From: Psychrobacter sp. JB385 | GTDB taxonomy: Bacteria; Pseudomonadota; Gammaproteobacteria; Pseudomonadales; Moraxellaceae | Length of the DNA stretch: 64,000 nt | Assembly: GCF_900163785.1 (NCBI RefSeq) | Contig: NZ_FUKN01000014.1 | Coordinates: 1 to 64,000 of the forward strand | Direction of reading: 5' to 3' | In this document: in pieces, positions 1 to 8,711 of the stretch | Layout: each line of letters opens with the position of its first letter | Numbering within the stretch: the first letter of the stretch is position 1 | Translations under genes and position numbers: made by a program | The notes under the pieces: generated by a model | The model's input: the letters and a program-made list of their open reading frames with translations, nothing else | Told to the model about the DNA's origin: nothing | The model's database searches: none

Positions 1-236
1 AATGAATTAACTTTGAGTTTTTCTGCTGTCTTAAATGATAATTTTTATAGTTAATAATCTTCCCGAAAAGAAAAGATAGTCAACTTTATTTTTTAGCATT
101 CTGATTCAGCAAAAATCCACACAAGTTGTTCTTTAGTTATGCTTTTAAATAATGCCTGTCACTGTCGTCCAGTAGCAGTTATCTCTTTACTAATTATTAC
201 ATGCCAATGTGGCTTATCCTAATTAGCGAGCTGACT
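1..236 (-). other. Probable 5' leader of a stable-RNA operon lying left of the window
   Basis: No credible ORF is present. The segment lies directly downstream of three leftward promoters (237-488), so it would be transcribed as an untranslated leader running off the left edge. That layout is typical of rRNA operons. No rRNA sequence itself is inside the window, so the identity is inferred from promoter architecture only. Confidence 0.4.
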
Positions 237-264
237 ATCATACCATGTTTTAATAGACTGTCAA
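237..264 (-). promoter_or_regulatory. Sigma70 promoter, leftward (most downstream of three)
   Basis: Read on the minus strand: a perfect TTGACA (264-259), 16 bp, then TATGAT (242-237). It is the third member of a tandem set with identical 16-bp spacing, and it fires toward the left edge. Confidence 0.6.
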
Positions 265-357
265 GCTTCTTTTTTTAATTCGTTTCAATAAGTTAGCTCG
301 TTAATATAAGGTGTTTAATTACCTGCTTATCAACCGCTTCCTCTTATTGAGGTGCGT

Positions 358-385
358 ATTATAGACGCTTTATTTTTGGTGTCAA
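358..385 (-). promoter_or_regulatory. Strong sigma70 promoter, leftward (middle of three)
   Basis: On the minus strand TTGACA (385-380) and TATAAT (363-358) both match consensus and are separated by 16 bp. A GC-containing discriminator (ACGCACC) follows, as at stringently controlled stable-RNA promoters. Confidence 0.75.
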
Positions 386-460
386 GGGTTTATTTTAAGT
401 TTGTTTGAATGATCTGAATCAATTCAATACTCAATCTACCTTCCCTCTCGACTGGAACGC

Positions 461-488
461 ATTATACGCGGGTTTGAGAATGGGTCAA
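461..488 (-). promoter_or_regulatory. Strong sigma70 promoter, leftward (most upstream of three)
   Basis: On the minus strand TTGACC (488-483), 16 bp, TATAAT (466-461), then a GCGTTCC discriminator. It closely resembles the promoter at 358-385, so the two look like a P1/P2 pair of an rRNA-type operon. Confidence 0.7.
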
Positions 489-763
489 GGCTTCATTTTC
501 ATTACTTTTAAAATATAAAATATTCTCCACAAGTTCAAAAGCTTACCCTTAAAACTATTTTATTATGGTTGGTCTTACCTTTATATGTGAACATGTTTTA
601 TATATGGTTAGCTCTATTTTCATAGATTGCTTGTAAGCCTCTACTCATGGTATGGTTTTACCCCTATACGTTTGTAGCAGGATTTCTTTTACTTGTAGAC
701 GATATCCCATCATCTATAAAAAGCATTGTAGTTAGTCAAAGACCCTCTATATTAAGGTGCCCT

Positions 764-1207
764 GTGTTAAATATTCGCATGATGACAATTGAAGATTACT
801 TGTCTGTCTACAAACTATGGGCTCTGACTCCAAGTATGGGATTAAACAATGTGAACGATTCTGAAAAAGGAATCGCACGTATGTTAAAACGCAATCCCAC
901 ATTGAGCTTTGTAGCAGAAGACTACAATCAAATCATTGGTGTCATTATCGCTGGAGAGGATGGGCGACGTGGTTATCTCTATCACACGGCGGTGCACCAA
1001 GACTATCGTCATAAAAATATCGGTAAAAATTTGGTGAAAAGTGTGTTGGATGAGATGAAAGAGCTGGAAATCACCAAAGTCGGTCTGTTCATTTTTCAAA
1101 ACAATCACATTGGTAATGGCTTTTGGGAAAATATGGGATTCAAGGTGCGCGACGATCTTTATTACCGCGACTTGGCGCTAACTGAATTGCAGCGTATTGA
1201 TACTTAG
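764..1207 (+). CDS. GNAT family N-acetyltransferase
   Basis: Predicted acetyl-CoA-dependent N-acetyltransferase of unknown substrate, about 147 aa. The GNAT fold is recognisable from the N-terminal strand and helix (IRMMTIEDY), the central hydrophobic strand IIGVIIAGEDG, the acetyl-CoA-binding stretch HQDYRHKNIGKNLV and the C-terminal NGFWENMGFKVRDD motif. The reading frame is open further upstream to an ATG at 647, but that extension does not look like GNAT sequence. A GTG at 764 with AAGG six bases upstream (754-757) gives the usual GNAT N-terminus and is preferred. It is monocistronic, transcribed away from the leftward stable-RNA promoters. Confidence 0.8.
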   Translation: MLNIRMMTIEDYLSVYKLWALTPSMGLNNVNDSEKGIARMLKRNPTLSFVAEDYNQIIGVIIAGEDGRRGYLYHTAVHQDYRHKNIGKNLVKSVLDEMKELEITKVGLFIFQNNHIGNGFWENMGFKVRDDLYYRDLALTELQRIDT

Positions 1208-1260
1208 CTGCCAATCCTCTTATTTTGACCATTAACTTTGTAATCTGCCTTAAAAAATAT

Positions 1261-1290
1261 GACACGTCTTATAATGTAAACGTGTCTTAA
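1261..1290 (+). terminator. Weak hairpin after the acetyltransferase gene
   Basis: A 7-bp perfect inverted repeat, GACACGT (1261-1267) and ACGTGTC (1280-1286), around a 12-nt loop, about 50 bp after the stop codon. It is followed only by TTAATC, so it is a poor intrinsic terminator. Confidence 0.3.
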
Positions 1291-1504
1291 TCATTTGAAC
1301 TAATAATGATTTGCTCTATAACACCTTCTAACATTCTAAATATCTTCTTTGGTTATAAAGGTAGTCGTATTATTGACTGATAGCGTTATGATCTCTTCAT
1401 AAATGATGCAAGACTTGCTTTTCTCTCTAGGCGTCTCCACTTTATATAGGACTGAGCTGCTATATAGTACTGTTATACATATATAGTCTTGATACACAGT
1501 TTTT

Positions 1505-1512
1505 GCTATAAT
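1505..1512 (+). promoter_or_regulatory. Candidate extended -10 promoter for thrS
   Basis: TGCTATAAT-type extended -10 (TATAAT at 1507-1512) with no good -35 at normal spacing. It would give a thrS leader of roughly 255 nt. The rest of the gap 1208-1775 holds no gene that I can support. Confidence 0.4.
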
Positions 1513-1775
1513 CAGCGTCTACATCGCATTTTTTCTTCTTTACTATCAAATCTCTTCTATATAGGTAAAATACTGCTCCTTATTATAGGGTCCAGTCAGG
1601 TATTATCCATGATTGGCTTTTAAGGTTGTATGCAGATTATCTAAGTAGAGAAAAAGCATGCATGTGGTTTTATGACATATCACAATGATTAAATATAATT
1701 GATGTGATCTTGCGGTTATATGATTGATGGTTGCAATCATCACTGCCAACGGATCCAAAAACAGGTGAATAGATT

Positions 1776-3710
1776 ATGGTAGCGATTACTTTACCCGATG
1801 GTAGCGTAAAAAACTTCGAAGGCAATACAACGGTCATGGAAGTGGCGCAAAGTATTGGGACAGGACTTGCCAAGGCAACGGTTGCAGGACGTGTAAATGG
1901 ACATTTGGTCGATGCGCATGACCCTATTATTGCTGATGCAAATGTCGAAATCGTGACACCAAAAGACGCCGATGGTGTTGATATCATTCGCCATTCTTGT
2001 GCTCACTTATTGGGCCATGCCGTCAAACAACTGTATCCTGATGTAAAAATGGTCATTGGTCCGGTGATTGATGATGGTTTTTATTACGATATTTTTAGTG
2101 AGACACCATTCACACCTGAGCATATGGAAAAAATTGAAAAACGCATGATGGAGCTGATTAAGCAAGATTATGACGTGATCAAAAAAATGACGCCACGTGA
2201 TGAAGCGATTGAGATTTTTCAGTCACGCGGTGAAGACTATAAGCTCAAACTGATTAACGATATGCCAGGCGAAGAGGCCTTTGGTCTTTATCACCACCAA
2301 GAATATGTCGATATGTGCCGCGGCCCGCACGTACCAAACACGCGGTTTTTAAAAGTATTTAAATTGACCAAGATGTCTGGTGCTTATTGGCGTGGCGATG
2401 CAAAAAATGAGCAACTGCAACGTATCTATGGCACGGCATGGGCAGACAAAAAAGATCTAAAAGCGTATATTCAGCGTATTGAAGAAGCAGAAAAACGTGA
2501 CCATCGTAAGATTGGTAAAGCGCTCAATCTGTTTCATATGCAAGAGCAAGCGCCAGGTATGGTGTTTTGGCATGCAAACGGCTGGACAATTTATCAAGTG
2601 CTTGAGCAATACATGCGCAAAGTACAATATGATAATGGCTACGAAGAAATTAAAACACCGCAAATCGTGGATCGCAGCTTATGGGAGCGTTCAGGTCACT
2701 GGGGTAACTATGCGACCAATATGTTCACGACTTCTAGCGAAAACCGTGATTATGCCGTAAAACCGATGAACTGCCCTTGTCATGTACAAGTATTTAATCA
2801 AGGTTTAAAATCTTACCGTGACTTGCCACTGCGTATGGCAGAGTTTGGTTCATGTCATCGTAATGAACCGTCAGGTTCATTGCATGGTCTGATGCGCGTG
2901 CGTGGATTTACGCAAGATGATGCGCATATTTTCTGTACGCAAGCGCAAATTCAGCAAGAAGTGGCAGAATTTATCAAGCTAACGCTTGCGGTTTATGAAG
3001 ATTTTGGTTTTGACAACATCATCATGAAGCTCTCTACACGTCCTGAAAAGCGTGTTGGCAGCGATGAGTCTTGGGATTTTGCAGAAAAAGCACTGGCAGA
3101 TGCGCTTGATAGCTCAGGTCTTGATTGGGATTACCTACCAGGTGAAGGTGCATTCTACGGTCCAAAGATTGAATTTAGTCTGAAGGATTCTTTAGGACGT
3201 GTTTGGCAGTGCGGTACCATTCAGGTTGACCCAAACATGCCTGAACGCCTTGATGCAGAGTTTGTCAATGAGCAGAACGAGCGTGAAGTCCCTATCATGC
3301 TACACCGTGCCATTTTGGGCTCTTTTGAGCGCTTCATTGGTATATTGATAGAAAACTATGCTGGTTGGATGCCCGTCTGGTTGGCTCCGCAGCAAGTTGT
3401 GGTTATGAATATCACTGACAAGCAAGCTGACGCTTGTGAAAATGTGGTCAGCGAGCTAAAAAATGCGGGTATTCGTGCTATCAGCGACTTGCGTAACGAA
3501 AAGATTGGATTTAAGATACGAGAGAAAACATTAGAACGTGTTCCCTATATGCTAGTATTAGGGGATAAAGAAGTGGAATCGGGCAGTGTCAACGTCCGAA
3601 CACGCGAAGGTGAAAACCTTGGTGTGATGAGTATTTCTGAATTTACCACATTAGTACAGAACGCTGTCAGTAGAAAAGGCCGACAGACCCCAAAAACAGA
3701 TGAGGAGTAA
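1776..3710 (+). CDS. thrS: Threonine--tRNA ligase
   Basis: Charges tRNA-Thr with threonine in the cytoplasm. At 644 aa it is the full family length. Domains in order: TGS (residues 1-62), the editing domain with its HxxxH signature (H73, H77), then the class II catalytic core with the zinc-site element NCPCH, motif 2 around [10 protein letters not shown] and a later [10 protein letters not shown] block, and finally the anticodon-binding domain (from about residue 540). The ATG at 1776 begins the canonical TGS start ([13 protein letters not shown]). It directly precedes infC, as in many proteobacteria; the thrS stop codon follows immediately on the infC Shine-Dalgarno sequence, so the two are probably co-transcribed and translationally linked. 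Confidence 0.97.
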   Translation: MVAITLPDGSVKNFEGNTTVMEVAQSIGTGLAKATVAGRVNGHLVDAHDPIIADANVEIVTPKDADGVDIIRHSCAHLLGHAVKQLYPDVKMVIGPVIDDGFYYDIFSETPFTPEHMEKIEKRMMELIKQDYDVIKKMTPRDEAIEIFQSRGEDYKLKLINDMPGEEAFGLYHHQEYVDMCRGPHVPNTRFLKVFKLTKMSGAYWRGDAKNEQLQRIYGTAWADKKDLKAYIQRIEEAEKRDHRKIGKALNLFHMQEQAPGMVFWHANGWTIYQVLEQYMRKVQYDNGYEEIKTPQIVDRSLWERSGHWGNYATNMFTTSSENRDYAVKPMNCPCHVQVFNQGLKSYRDLPLRMAEFGSCHRNEPSGSLHGLMRVRGFTQDDAHIFCTQAQIQQEVAEFIKLTLAVYEDFGFDNIIMKLSTRPEKRVGSDESWDFAEKALADALDSSGLDWDYLPGEGAFYGPKIEFSLKDSLGRVWQCGTIQVDPNMPERLDAEFVNEQNEREVPIMLHRAILGSFERFIGILIENYAGWMPVWLAPQQVVVMNITDKQADACENVVSELKNAGIRAISDLRNEKIGFKIREKTLERVPYMLVLGDKEVESGSVNVRTREGENLGVMSISEFTTLVQNAVSRKGRQTPKTDEE

Positions 3711-3718
3711 TACCTATT
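3702..3718 (+). promoter_or_regulatory. infC ribosome-binding site with ATT start codon
   Basis: GAGGAG (3702-3707) overlaps the thrS stop and lies 8 nt before an in-frame ATT (3716-3718). The first conventional alternative in frame is the TTG at 3734, which has no comparable Shine-Dalgarno sequence and would cut off the start of the conserved N-terminus. In E. coli infC also starts at AUU, which lets IF-3 repress its own translation by discriminating against non-canonical start codons. Confidence 0.75.
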
Positions 3719-4237
3719 AAACAGTCAAACCGTTTGAACATCAACGAAGATATCAATGTCAAAGAAGTCCGTCTCGTTAAAGAAGACGGCGAGCAAATGG
3801 GCGTGGTTGATATCGAAACCGCGATGAAAGCGGCACGTGATGAAAACCTAGATTTGGTTGAATTAGTTCCTGAAGCTAAGCCGCCAGTATGCAAAATCAT
3901 GGACTACAAGCATTTCCTCTATGATCAAAAGCAAAAGGCAAAAGAAGCTAAGAAAAACCAAAAGCAGACTCAGCTTAAAGAGATGAAGCTACGCCCTAGT
4001 ACCGAAGAAGCTGATTATCAAGTCAAATTGAGAAAGATCGTTAGCTTCTTAGAAGATCAAGACAAAGTTAAAATTAGCATCCGTTTCCGCGGACGTGAAA
4101 TGGCGCACCAAGATATCGGTCGCAAACAACTTGATCGTATCATTGAAGATACCGCTGATATCTCAAACGTCGAACAGTACCCTAAGATGGAAGGTCGTCA
4201 AATGGGCATGCTGCTTGGACCAACTAAAAAGAAATAA
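3716..4237 (+). CDS. infC: Translation initiation factor IF-3 (ATT start)
   Basis: Binds the 30S subunit, prevents premature 50S joining and proofreads start-codon/initiator-tRNA pairing. About 173 aa from the ATT start, close to the E. coli length of 180. The N-terminal domain ([13 protein letters not shown], with the conserved PPVCKIMDY element) is joined by a lysine-rich linker to the C-terminal domain carrying [11 protein letters not shown] and a lysine-rich end. Only 5 bases separate it from thrS. A strong terminator follows directly, so rpmI and rplT, which usually follow infC, are not in this transcript. The rare start implies autogenous translational control. Confidence 0.93.
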   Translation: MKQSNRLNINEDINVKEVRLVKEDGEQMGVVDIETAMKAARDENLDLVELVPEAKPPVCKIMDYKHFLYDQKQKAKEAKKNQKQTQLKEMKLRPSTEEADYQVKLRKIVSFLEDQDKVKISIRFRGREMAHQDIGRKQLDRIIEDTADISNVEQYPKMEGRQMGMLLGPTKKK

Positions 4238-4310
4238 TCGGTTCAATCGATTATTCGTTAGTGGTGACTGTTGGTCGATGCTGTTATTCGATATAAACAC
4301 TTGTCATTCA

Positions 4311-4346
4311 AACCATCAATATACCGTGTTATATTGATGGTTTTTT
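4311..4346 (+). terminator. Intrinsic terminator of thrS-infC
   Basis: Twelve-base arms AACCATCAATAT (4311-4322) and ATATTGATGGTT (4331-4342) form a perfect stem with an 8-nt loop, ending in a T run. The rest of the 4238-4585 gap shows nothing else I can support. Confidence 0.85.
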
Positions 4347-4585
4347 CATATTTCGTCCTTATATATTTATATACACATAATAAGTCGACGCTACTTTACA
4401 AAACCTATCTTCTCAACCTTTTCATTACCAGTTAGTCTAAAGATCTGCTGCACCCTTTCACTATTACTCAAATAAAAACAATTAGGTGCATAAGAGTCCC
4501 ATTGATTATTAAGATGAGGTAAGCTTTATACTATCTATAGTCACTGGCTCAAATATTGTCCATTTTAGATACCATAGGAACCTTC

Positions 4586-5830
4586 ATGCAAGAATTGACC
4601 CCACCAGAAAACGCGACAACTCCTAGTATTTCGCTGACGGCACCAGAACCTGTTAAAGAGATACAAAAAAGTGAAGCTGATCAGATGGTCAAGTTGGATG
4701 ATAGCCAAATTCCAGAGCTTGATGCCAAAGTTGATGCGTTTGTCGATCATGTGATTACCAACTCTGTGCACAGCCCAGAGTTTCAGCAAAATGTTCAATC
4801 TATTCATAATTTGGGTACCAAAGAGATTCGCGAATCGGCGCAAGTTTCCAATCGCATGCTTGAGTTGCCCGCAAAAAGTCTCAATGATAGTTTATTTGAC
4901 AACTCCCCTATTGCTAAGTCATTGACTGAGCTACGCGGCATCGTAGAAGATTTAGACCCAAGTAAAAAAGAGCTCACAAGCTCTCGCAAATTATTTGGTC
5001 TCATTCCATTTGGAAACAAAGTACAAGATTACTTCCGTCAGTATGAGTCTGCGCAGTCGCATATTAACGCTGTTGTCACCAGTCTCTATAATGGTAAAGA
5101 TGAGCTGCTCAAAGACAATGCCATGATTGAGCAAGAAAAAGTCAATATGTGGGAGCTGATGCAGTCTATTCGCCAATATATTTATGTTGGCAAAAAGATA
5201 GATGAGCAACTTGAACAAAAAGTTTATGCGATAGAAGCGACTGACCCCGAAAAAGCGCGCATCATCAAAGAAGAGATGCTGTTTTATGTGCGTCAAAAAA
5301 ATACAGATTTTTTGACGCAGCTGGCGGTCAATGTACAAGGGTATTTGGCACTAGACACGATACGCCGTAATAATTTGGAGCTTATCAAAGGAGTCGATCG
5401 TGCGACAACCACGACTGTGTCCGCCCTACGTACCGCCGTCGTCGTGGCGCAAGCAATGACCAACCAAAAACTGGTACTCGATCAGATTACCGCGCTCAAT
5501 AAAACCACCAGTAGTTTGATTGAGTCTACCTCGGCGATGCTCAAACGTCAGTCTGGTGAGATTCATGAGCAAGCCACCAGTAGTAGTATTGAGCTTGATA
5601 AACTCCAAAACGCCTTCAATAATGTCTATGATACGATGGATATGATTAGCAACTATAAAATTGAAGCGTTAGAAAATATGAAGCAGACGGTCAATACGCT
5701 AACCACCGAGGTGGATAAAGCGCAAAAATACCTCGATAAATCCAATCAGACTACGGTATTGGAAGTATCCAAAGAAATAGACAGTAAAAAAATCACGAAT
5801 AAATCAAATACCGTCGATATCGATATTTGA
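4586..5830 (+). CDS. TelA-family (toxic anion resistance) protein
   Basis: About 414 aa and recognisable as the TelA/KlaA family, linked to tellurite and other toxic-anion or cell-envelope stress resistance in several bacteria; the biochemical role is not settled. It is an almost entirely helical protein without signal peptide or membrane segment. The family core starts near LFGLIPFGNKVQDYF and runs through the helical block with YVGKKIDEQLE and LALDTIRRNNLELIKGVDRAT to a coiled-coil C-terminus. A TTG at 4556 could extend it by 10 residues, but the ATG at 4586 has a good AGGAA five bases upstream and is preferred. It stands alone between terminated infC and rnr. Confidence 0.85.
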   Translation: MQELTPPENATTPSISLTAPEPVKEIQKSEADQMVKLDDSQIPELDAKVDAFVDHVITNSVHSPEFQQNVQSIHNLGTKEIRESAQVSNRMLELPAKSLNDSLFDNSPIAKSLTELRGIVEDLDPSKKELTSSRKLFGLIPFGNKVQDYFRQYESAQSHINAVVTSLYNGKDELLKDNAMIEQEKVNMWELMQSIRQYIYVGKKIDEQLEQKVYAIEATDPEKARIIKEEMLFYVRQKNTDFLTQLAVNVQGYLALDTIRRNNLELIKGVDRATTTTVSALRTAVVVAQAMTNQKLVLDQITALNKTTSSLIESTSAMLKRQSGEIHEQATSSSIELDKLQNAFNNVYDTMDMISNYKIEALENMKQTVNTLTTEVDKAQKYLDKSNQTTVLEVSKEIDSKKITNKSNTVDIDI

Positions 5831-5985
5831 GTATTTATAACGTTTTTGCCTCATACAGTTATTACCCAATAAAGGGGATAACTCCAGCTATCGAATACAT
5901 ATAAGACAATTGACGCAAGATATTGCAACGTCGTTCGTGTTAAGATAGTACTTATTAATAATTTTAAAAATAGATACGGTAATTT

Positions 5986-8250
5986 ATGAGTTGGAATGAT
6001 CCAAACGCCTCAAGTGAGGCAAAAAGATACGACAATCCTATTCCTAGTCGTGAGCTGATTTTGAGCACGATTAACGAACATGGTGAAGTCACGCATCAAC
6101 AGTTGGCCAAAGCCTTCAAGATTGATGACCCAGACCAGTTTGATGCTTTAGGCAATCGCTTAAAAGCAATGGCACGTGATGGGCAAGTAAACCGTGACGG
6201 TCGTCCTTATCGCTATCGTACAGTGACTCAGCAAGATATCGTCACAGGTACGGTGTCAGCACACCCTAAAGGGTTTGGTTTTGTCGTATTGAGTGACATG
6301 CCAGATTTGTTTTTACATGAAAAACAAATGCGCTGGGTATTTAACGGCGATACAGTAGACGCAGTAGGTACATCCACAGATAACCGCGGTCGTACAGAAG
6401 GCCGTATTGTCGATGTGGTTGAACGTCGTCAAAATAACTTTATTGGCACGCTGGCTCGTGATGAAGATGGTTATTGTGTTGAGCTTGGTAGTCCAAATAA
6501 TCACCAACCAATCACCGTCACTGATGACAATGTGCAAGCATTGAACATCAAGCAAGGTGCGCCTGTTAAAGTTGACATCATTGATTGGCCAAATCAGCAC
6601 GAGTTTGCCACAGGCAAAATCACTGAAGTCTTGTCTGATGACAATGATCGCGAACTGATCATTGAAACCACACTGCTTAATTATGACATTCCTTCAGAGT
6701 TTAGCGAAGCGGCACTTAAGCAGGCTAGTGATTATCAAGAACCAACCGAAAAAGACTTAAAAGATCGTAAGGATTTACGTCACTTACCACTCGTTACGAT
6801 TGATGGTGAAGATGCACGTGACTTTGATGATGCTGTATATGCTGAAAAACGCTCTGGCGGTAATTATCGAGTGGTCGTAGCGATTGCAGATGTGAGCTAT
6901 TATGTCACGCCAAATTCACCTTTAGACCAAGACGCGTTTGAACGTGGTACATCTGTCTACTTCCCGCATCGCGTGATTCCGATGTTGCCTGAAGTGCTGT
7001 CAAACGGACTGTGTTCATTGAACCCAAATCTTGATCGCCTCTGTATGGTTGCTGATATCAAGATATCACGAGCAGGCAAAGTGACGGGTTATGAGTTTTA
7101 TCCATCAGTGATGCACTCAAAAGCACGCTTAACGTACAACCAAGTCAATGCTTATCTTGAGAATCCACAAGATAAAAGCGTACCCACGTCATTGACTGGC
7201 AATAAAGACGTCAAAAAATCGATTGATACTCTCTATCAGTTATATGAGCTATTGCTCAAGAAGCGTGAAGAGCGTCATGCAATGGAGTTTGAGACTGTCG
7301 AGACATACATCAAGTTCAATGAAAAAGGTGGCATTGACGCTATCTTGCCACGCACCCGCGGTGACTCTCAGAAGCTTATCGAAGAATGTATGTTGCTTGC
7401 CAATACCTGCGCGGCAAATTTTGCCTTAAAGCATGAATTGCCTGTCTTGTATCGTAATCATGATAAGCCAGATAGCGAAAAGTCGATGCGTATTCATGAA
7501 TATGCGAAAAACTTTGGTTTGCCGTTCCCAGAAGAAAGTCCAACGCAGGCAGATTATCAGCGTATTATTGAAGCGACAAAAGATCGTCCAGATGCCATCA
7601 GTATTCATAGCATGCTGCTGCGTTCAATGATGCAAGCAAACTACGCACCTGACAATATCGGTCACTTTGGTTTGGCTTATGACGAATATAGCCACTTCAC
7701 CTCGCCTATTCGCCGTTATCCTGATTTGATGCTACATCGTGCGATTAAAGCAAAAGTCACCAATAGCAAACAGCCAGTCATGGACTTTTCTTTGGACGGG
7801 GCGGGTACACAGACATCAGACACAGAGCGCCGTGCAGAAAAAGCGTCACGCTACGTTGAGTCTTGGCTAAAATGTCATTATATGACCGATCATGTCGGCG
7901 AAGAGTTTGAAGGCGTCGTCACTACCGTGACCAACTTTGGCTTATTTGTGACCTTGACTGATTTGTATATTGATGGCTTGGTGCATATCTCAAACGTTGG
8001 TGATGATTTCTTCGTTTATGATGAGCAGCAGCAACAGCTTATCGGTAAAGACAAAGGCACTTTATTTGGGCTTGGCGATTTGGTCAAAGTAAAAGTGGCT
8101 GGCGTGAACATGGATCTGCTACAAATTGACTTTGATTTAAAAGAAAAATTGCAATCTAGTGAGATGAATCAAAGCAAAAAAGGCCAGTCTAAAAGAAGTC
8201 CTGCCAAAAAGGGTAATAGCCGTAGCAAAGGCGCTAATAAGAAAAGCTAA
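5986..8250 (+). CDS. rnr: Ribonuclease R
   Basis: Processive 3'-to-5' exoribonuclease that degrades structured RNA and takes part in rRNA quality control, and in cold adaptation in psychrotrophs. At 754 aa it has the full RNase R order: N-terminal winged-helix domain (about 20-85), cold-shock/OB domains (about 85-230), RNB catalytic domain with the Mg-binding aspartates in DGEDARDFDD (273-282), an S1 domain near residue 635-720, and a lysine/serine-rich basic tail that helps unwind RNA. The basic tail separates it from RNase II. It ends 25 bp before a bidirectional terminator and appears monocistronic. Confidence 0.96.
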   Translation: MSWNDPNASSEAKRYDNPIPSRELILSTINEHGEVTHQQLAKAFKIDDPDQFDALGNRLKAMARDGQVNRDGRPYRYRTVTQQDIVTGTVSAHPKGFGFVVLSDMPDLFLHEKQMRWVFNGDTVDAVGTSTDNRGRTEGRIVDVVERRQNNFIGTLARDEDGYCVELGSPNNHQPITVTDDNVQALNIKQGAPVKVDIIDWPNQHEFATGKITEVLSDDNDRELIIETTLLNYDIPSEFSEAALKQASDYQEPTEKDLKDRKDLRHLPLVTIDGEDARDFDDAVYAEKRSGGNYRVVVAIADVSYYVTPNSPLDQDAFERGTSVYFPHRVIPMLPEVLSNGLCSLNPNLDRLCMVADIKISRAGKVTGYEFYPSVMHSKARLTYNQVNAYLENPQDKSVPTSLTGNKDVKKSIDTLYQLYELLLKKREERHAMEFETVETYIKFNEKGGIDAILPRTRGDSQKLIEECMLLANTCAANFALKHELPVLYRNHDKPDSEKSMRIHEYAKNFGLPFPEESPTQADYQRIIEATKDRPDAISIHSMLLRSMMQANYAPDNIGHFGLAYDEYSHFTSPIRRYPDLMLHRAIKAKVTNSKQPVMDFSLDGAGTQTSDTERRAEKASRYVESWLKCHYMTDHVGEEFEGVVTTVTNFGLFVTLTDLYIDGLVHISNVGDDFFVYDEQQQQLIGKDKGTLFGLGDLVKVKVAGVNMDLLQIDFDLKEKLQSSEMNQSKKGQSKRSPAKKGNSRSKGANKKS

Positions 8251-8274
8251 TATTGGCTAAAATTTCAACAGCAC

Positions 8275-8307
8275 AAAAAAGGCTAACGTCATCGTTAGCC
8301 TTTTTTT
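8275..8307. terminator. Bidirectional terminator between rnr and the convergent membrane-protein gene
   Basis: A-run, GGCTAACG (8281-8288), 4-nt loop, CGTTAGCC (8293-8300), T-run. It serves rnr on the plus strand and the gene at 8320-8628 on the minus strand. Confidence 0.9.
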
Positions 8308-8319
8308 ATGTGTGCTATT

Positions 8320-8628
8320 TTACTTTGCTGCATCATCCATCTGTGCCAATCGTGCTTGGTCGGCTTGCTGAGCTTGGTCAATCTTAGCAGTGGCATCGTC
8401 TAAAATGGCTTTGGGCTGCTCACCAAGCGGCTTATTGGCAATACTGGTTGAGCTACTGTCGCTTTCTTTTGTATCAGATACGGCAGCGTCCGTAATTTCT
8501 TGCTTAGAGGTAGCATTGCTGATAGCCGCTTCTCTATTTTTCTCATGCTGACTGCCAATAATGAGATTGAAACCAAGTAACGCCACCATGCCAACCAATG
8601 CGAATATAATCAGATGTTTTATTTGCAT
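8320..8628 (-). CDS. Small single-pass membrane protein, unknown function
   Basis: 102 aa, not recognised. One N-terminal hydrophobic segment (HLIIFALVGMVALLGFNLII) is followed by a short basic patch and a polar, Ser/Asp/Ala-rich tail predicted to lie in the periplasm, with a final helix rich in Asp, Gln and Ala (ATAKIDQAQQADQARLAQMD). The ATG at 8628 is preferred to a TTG two codons upstream because a GAGA element lies at proper distance. It lies downstream of the MscS-type gene on the same strand and may share its transcript. Confidence 0.6.
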   Translation of the reverse strand: MQIKHLIIFALVGMVALLGFNLIIGSQHEKNREAAISNATSKQEITDAAVSDTKESDSSSTSIANKPLGEQPKAILDDATAKIDQAQQADQARLAQMDDAAK

Positions 8629-8711
8629 AAACAATATCTCGTTGTTAAGTAAGAATCAGAGATACGTTTTACTGCATTTTTTATGCCCATTTTTTAGGTT
8701 GCTTGTAGGGC

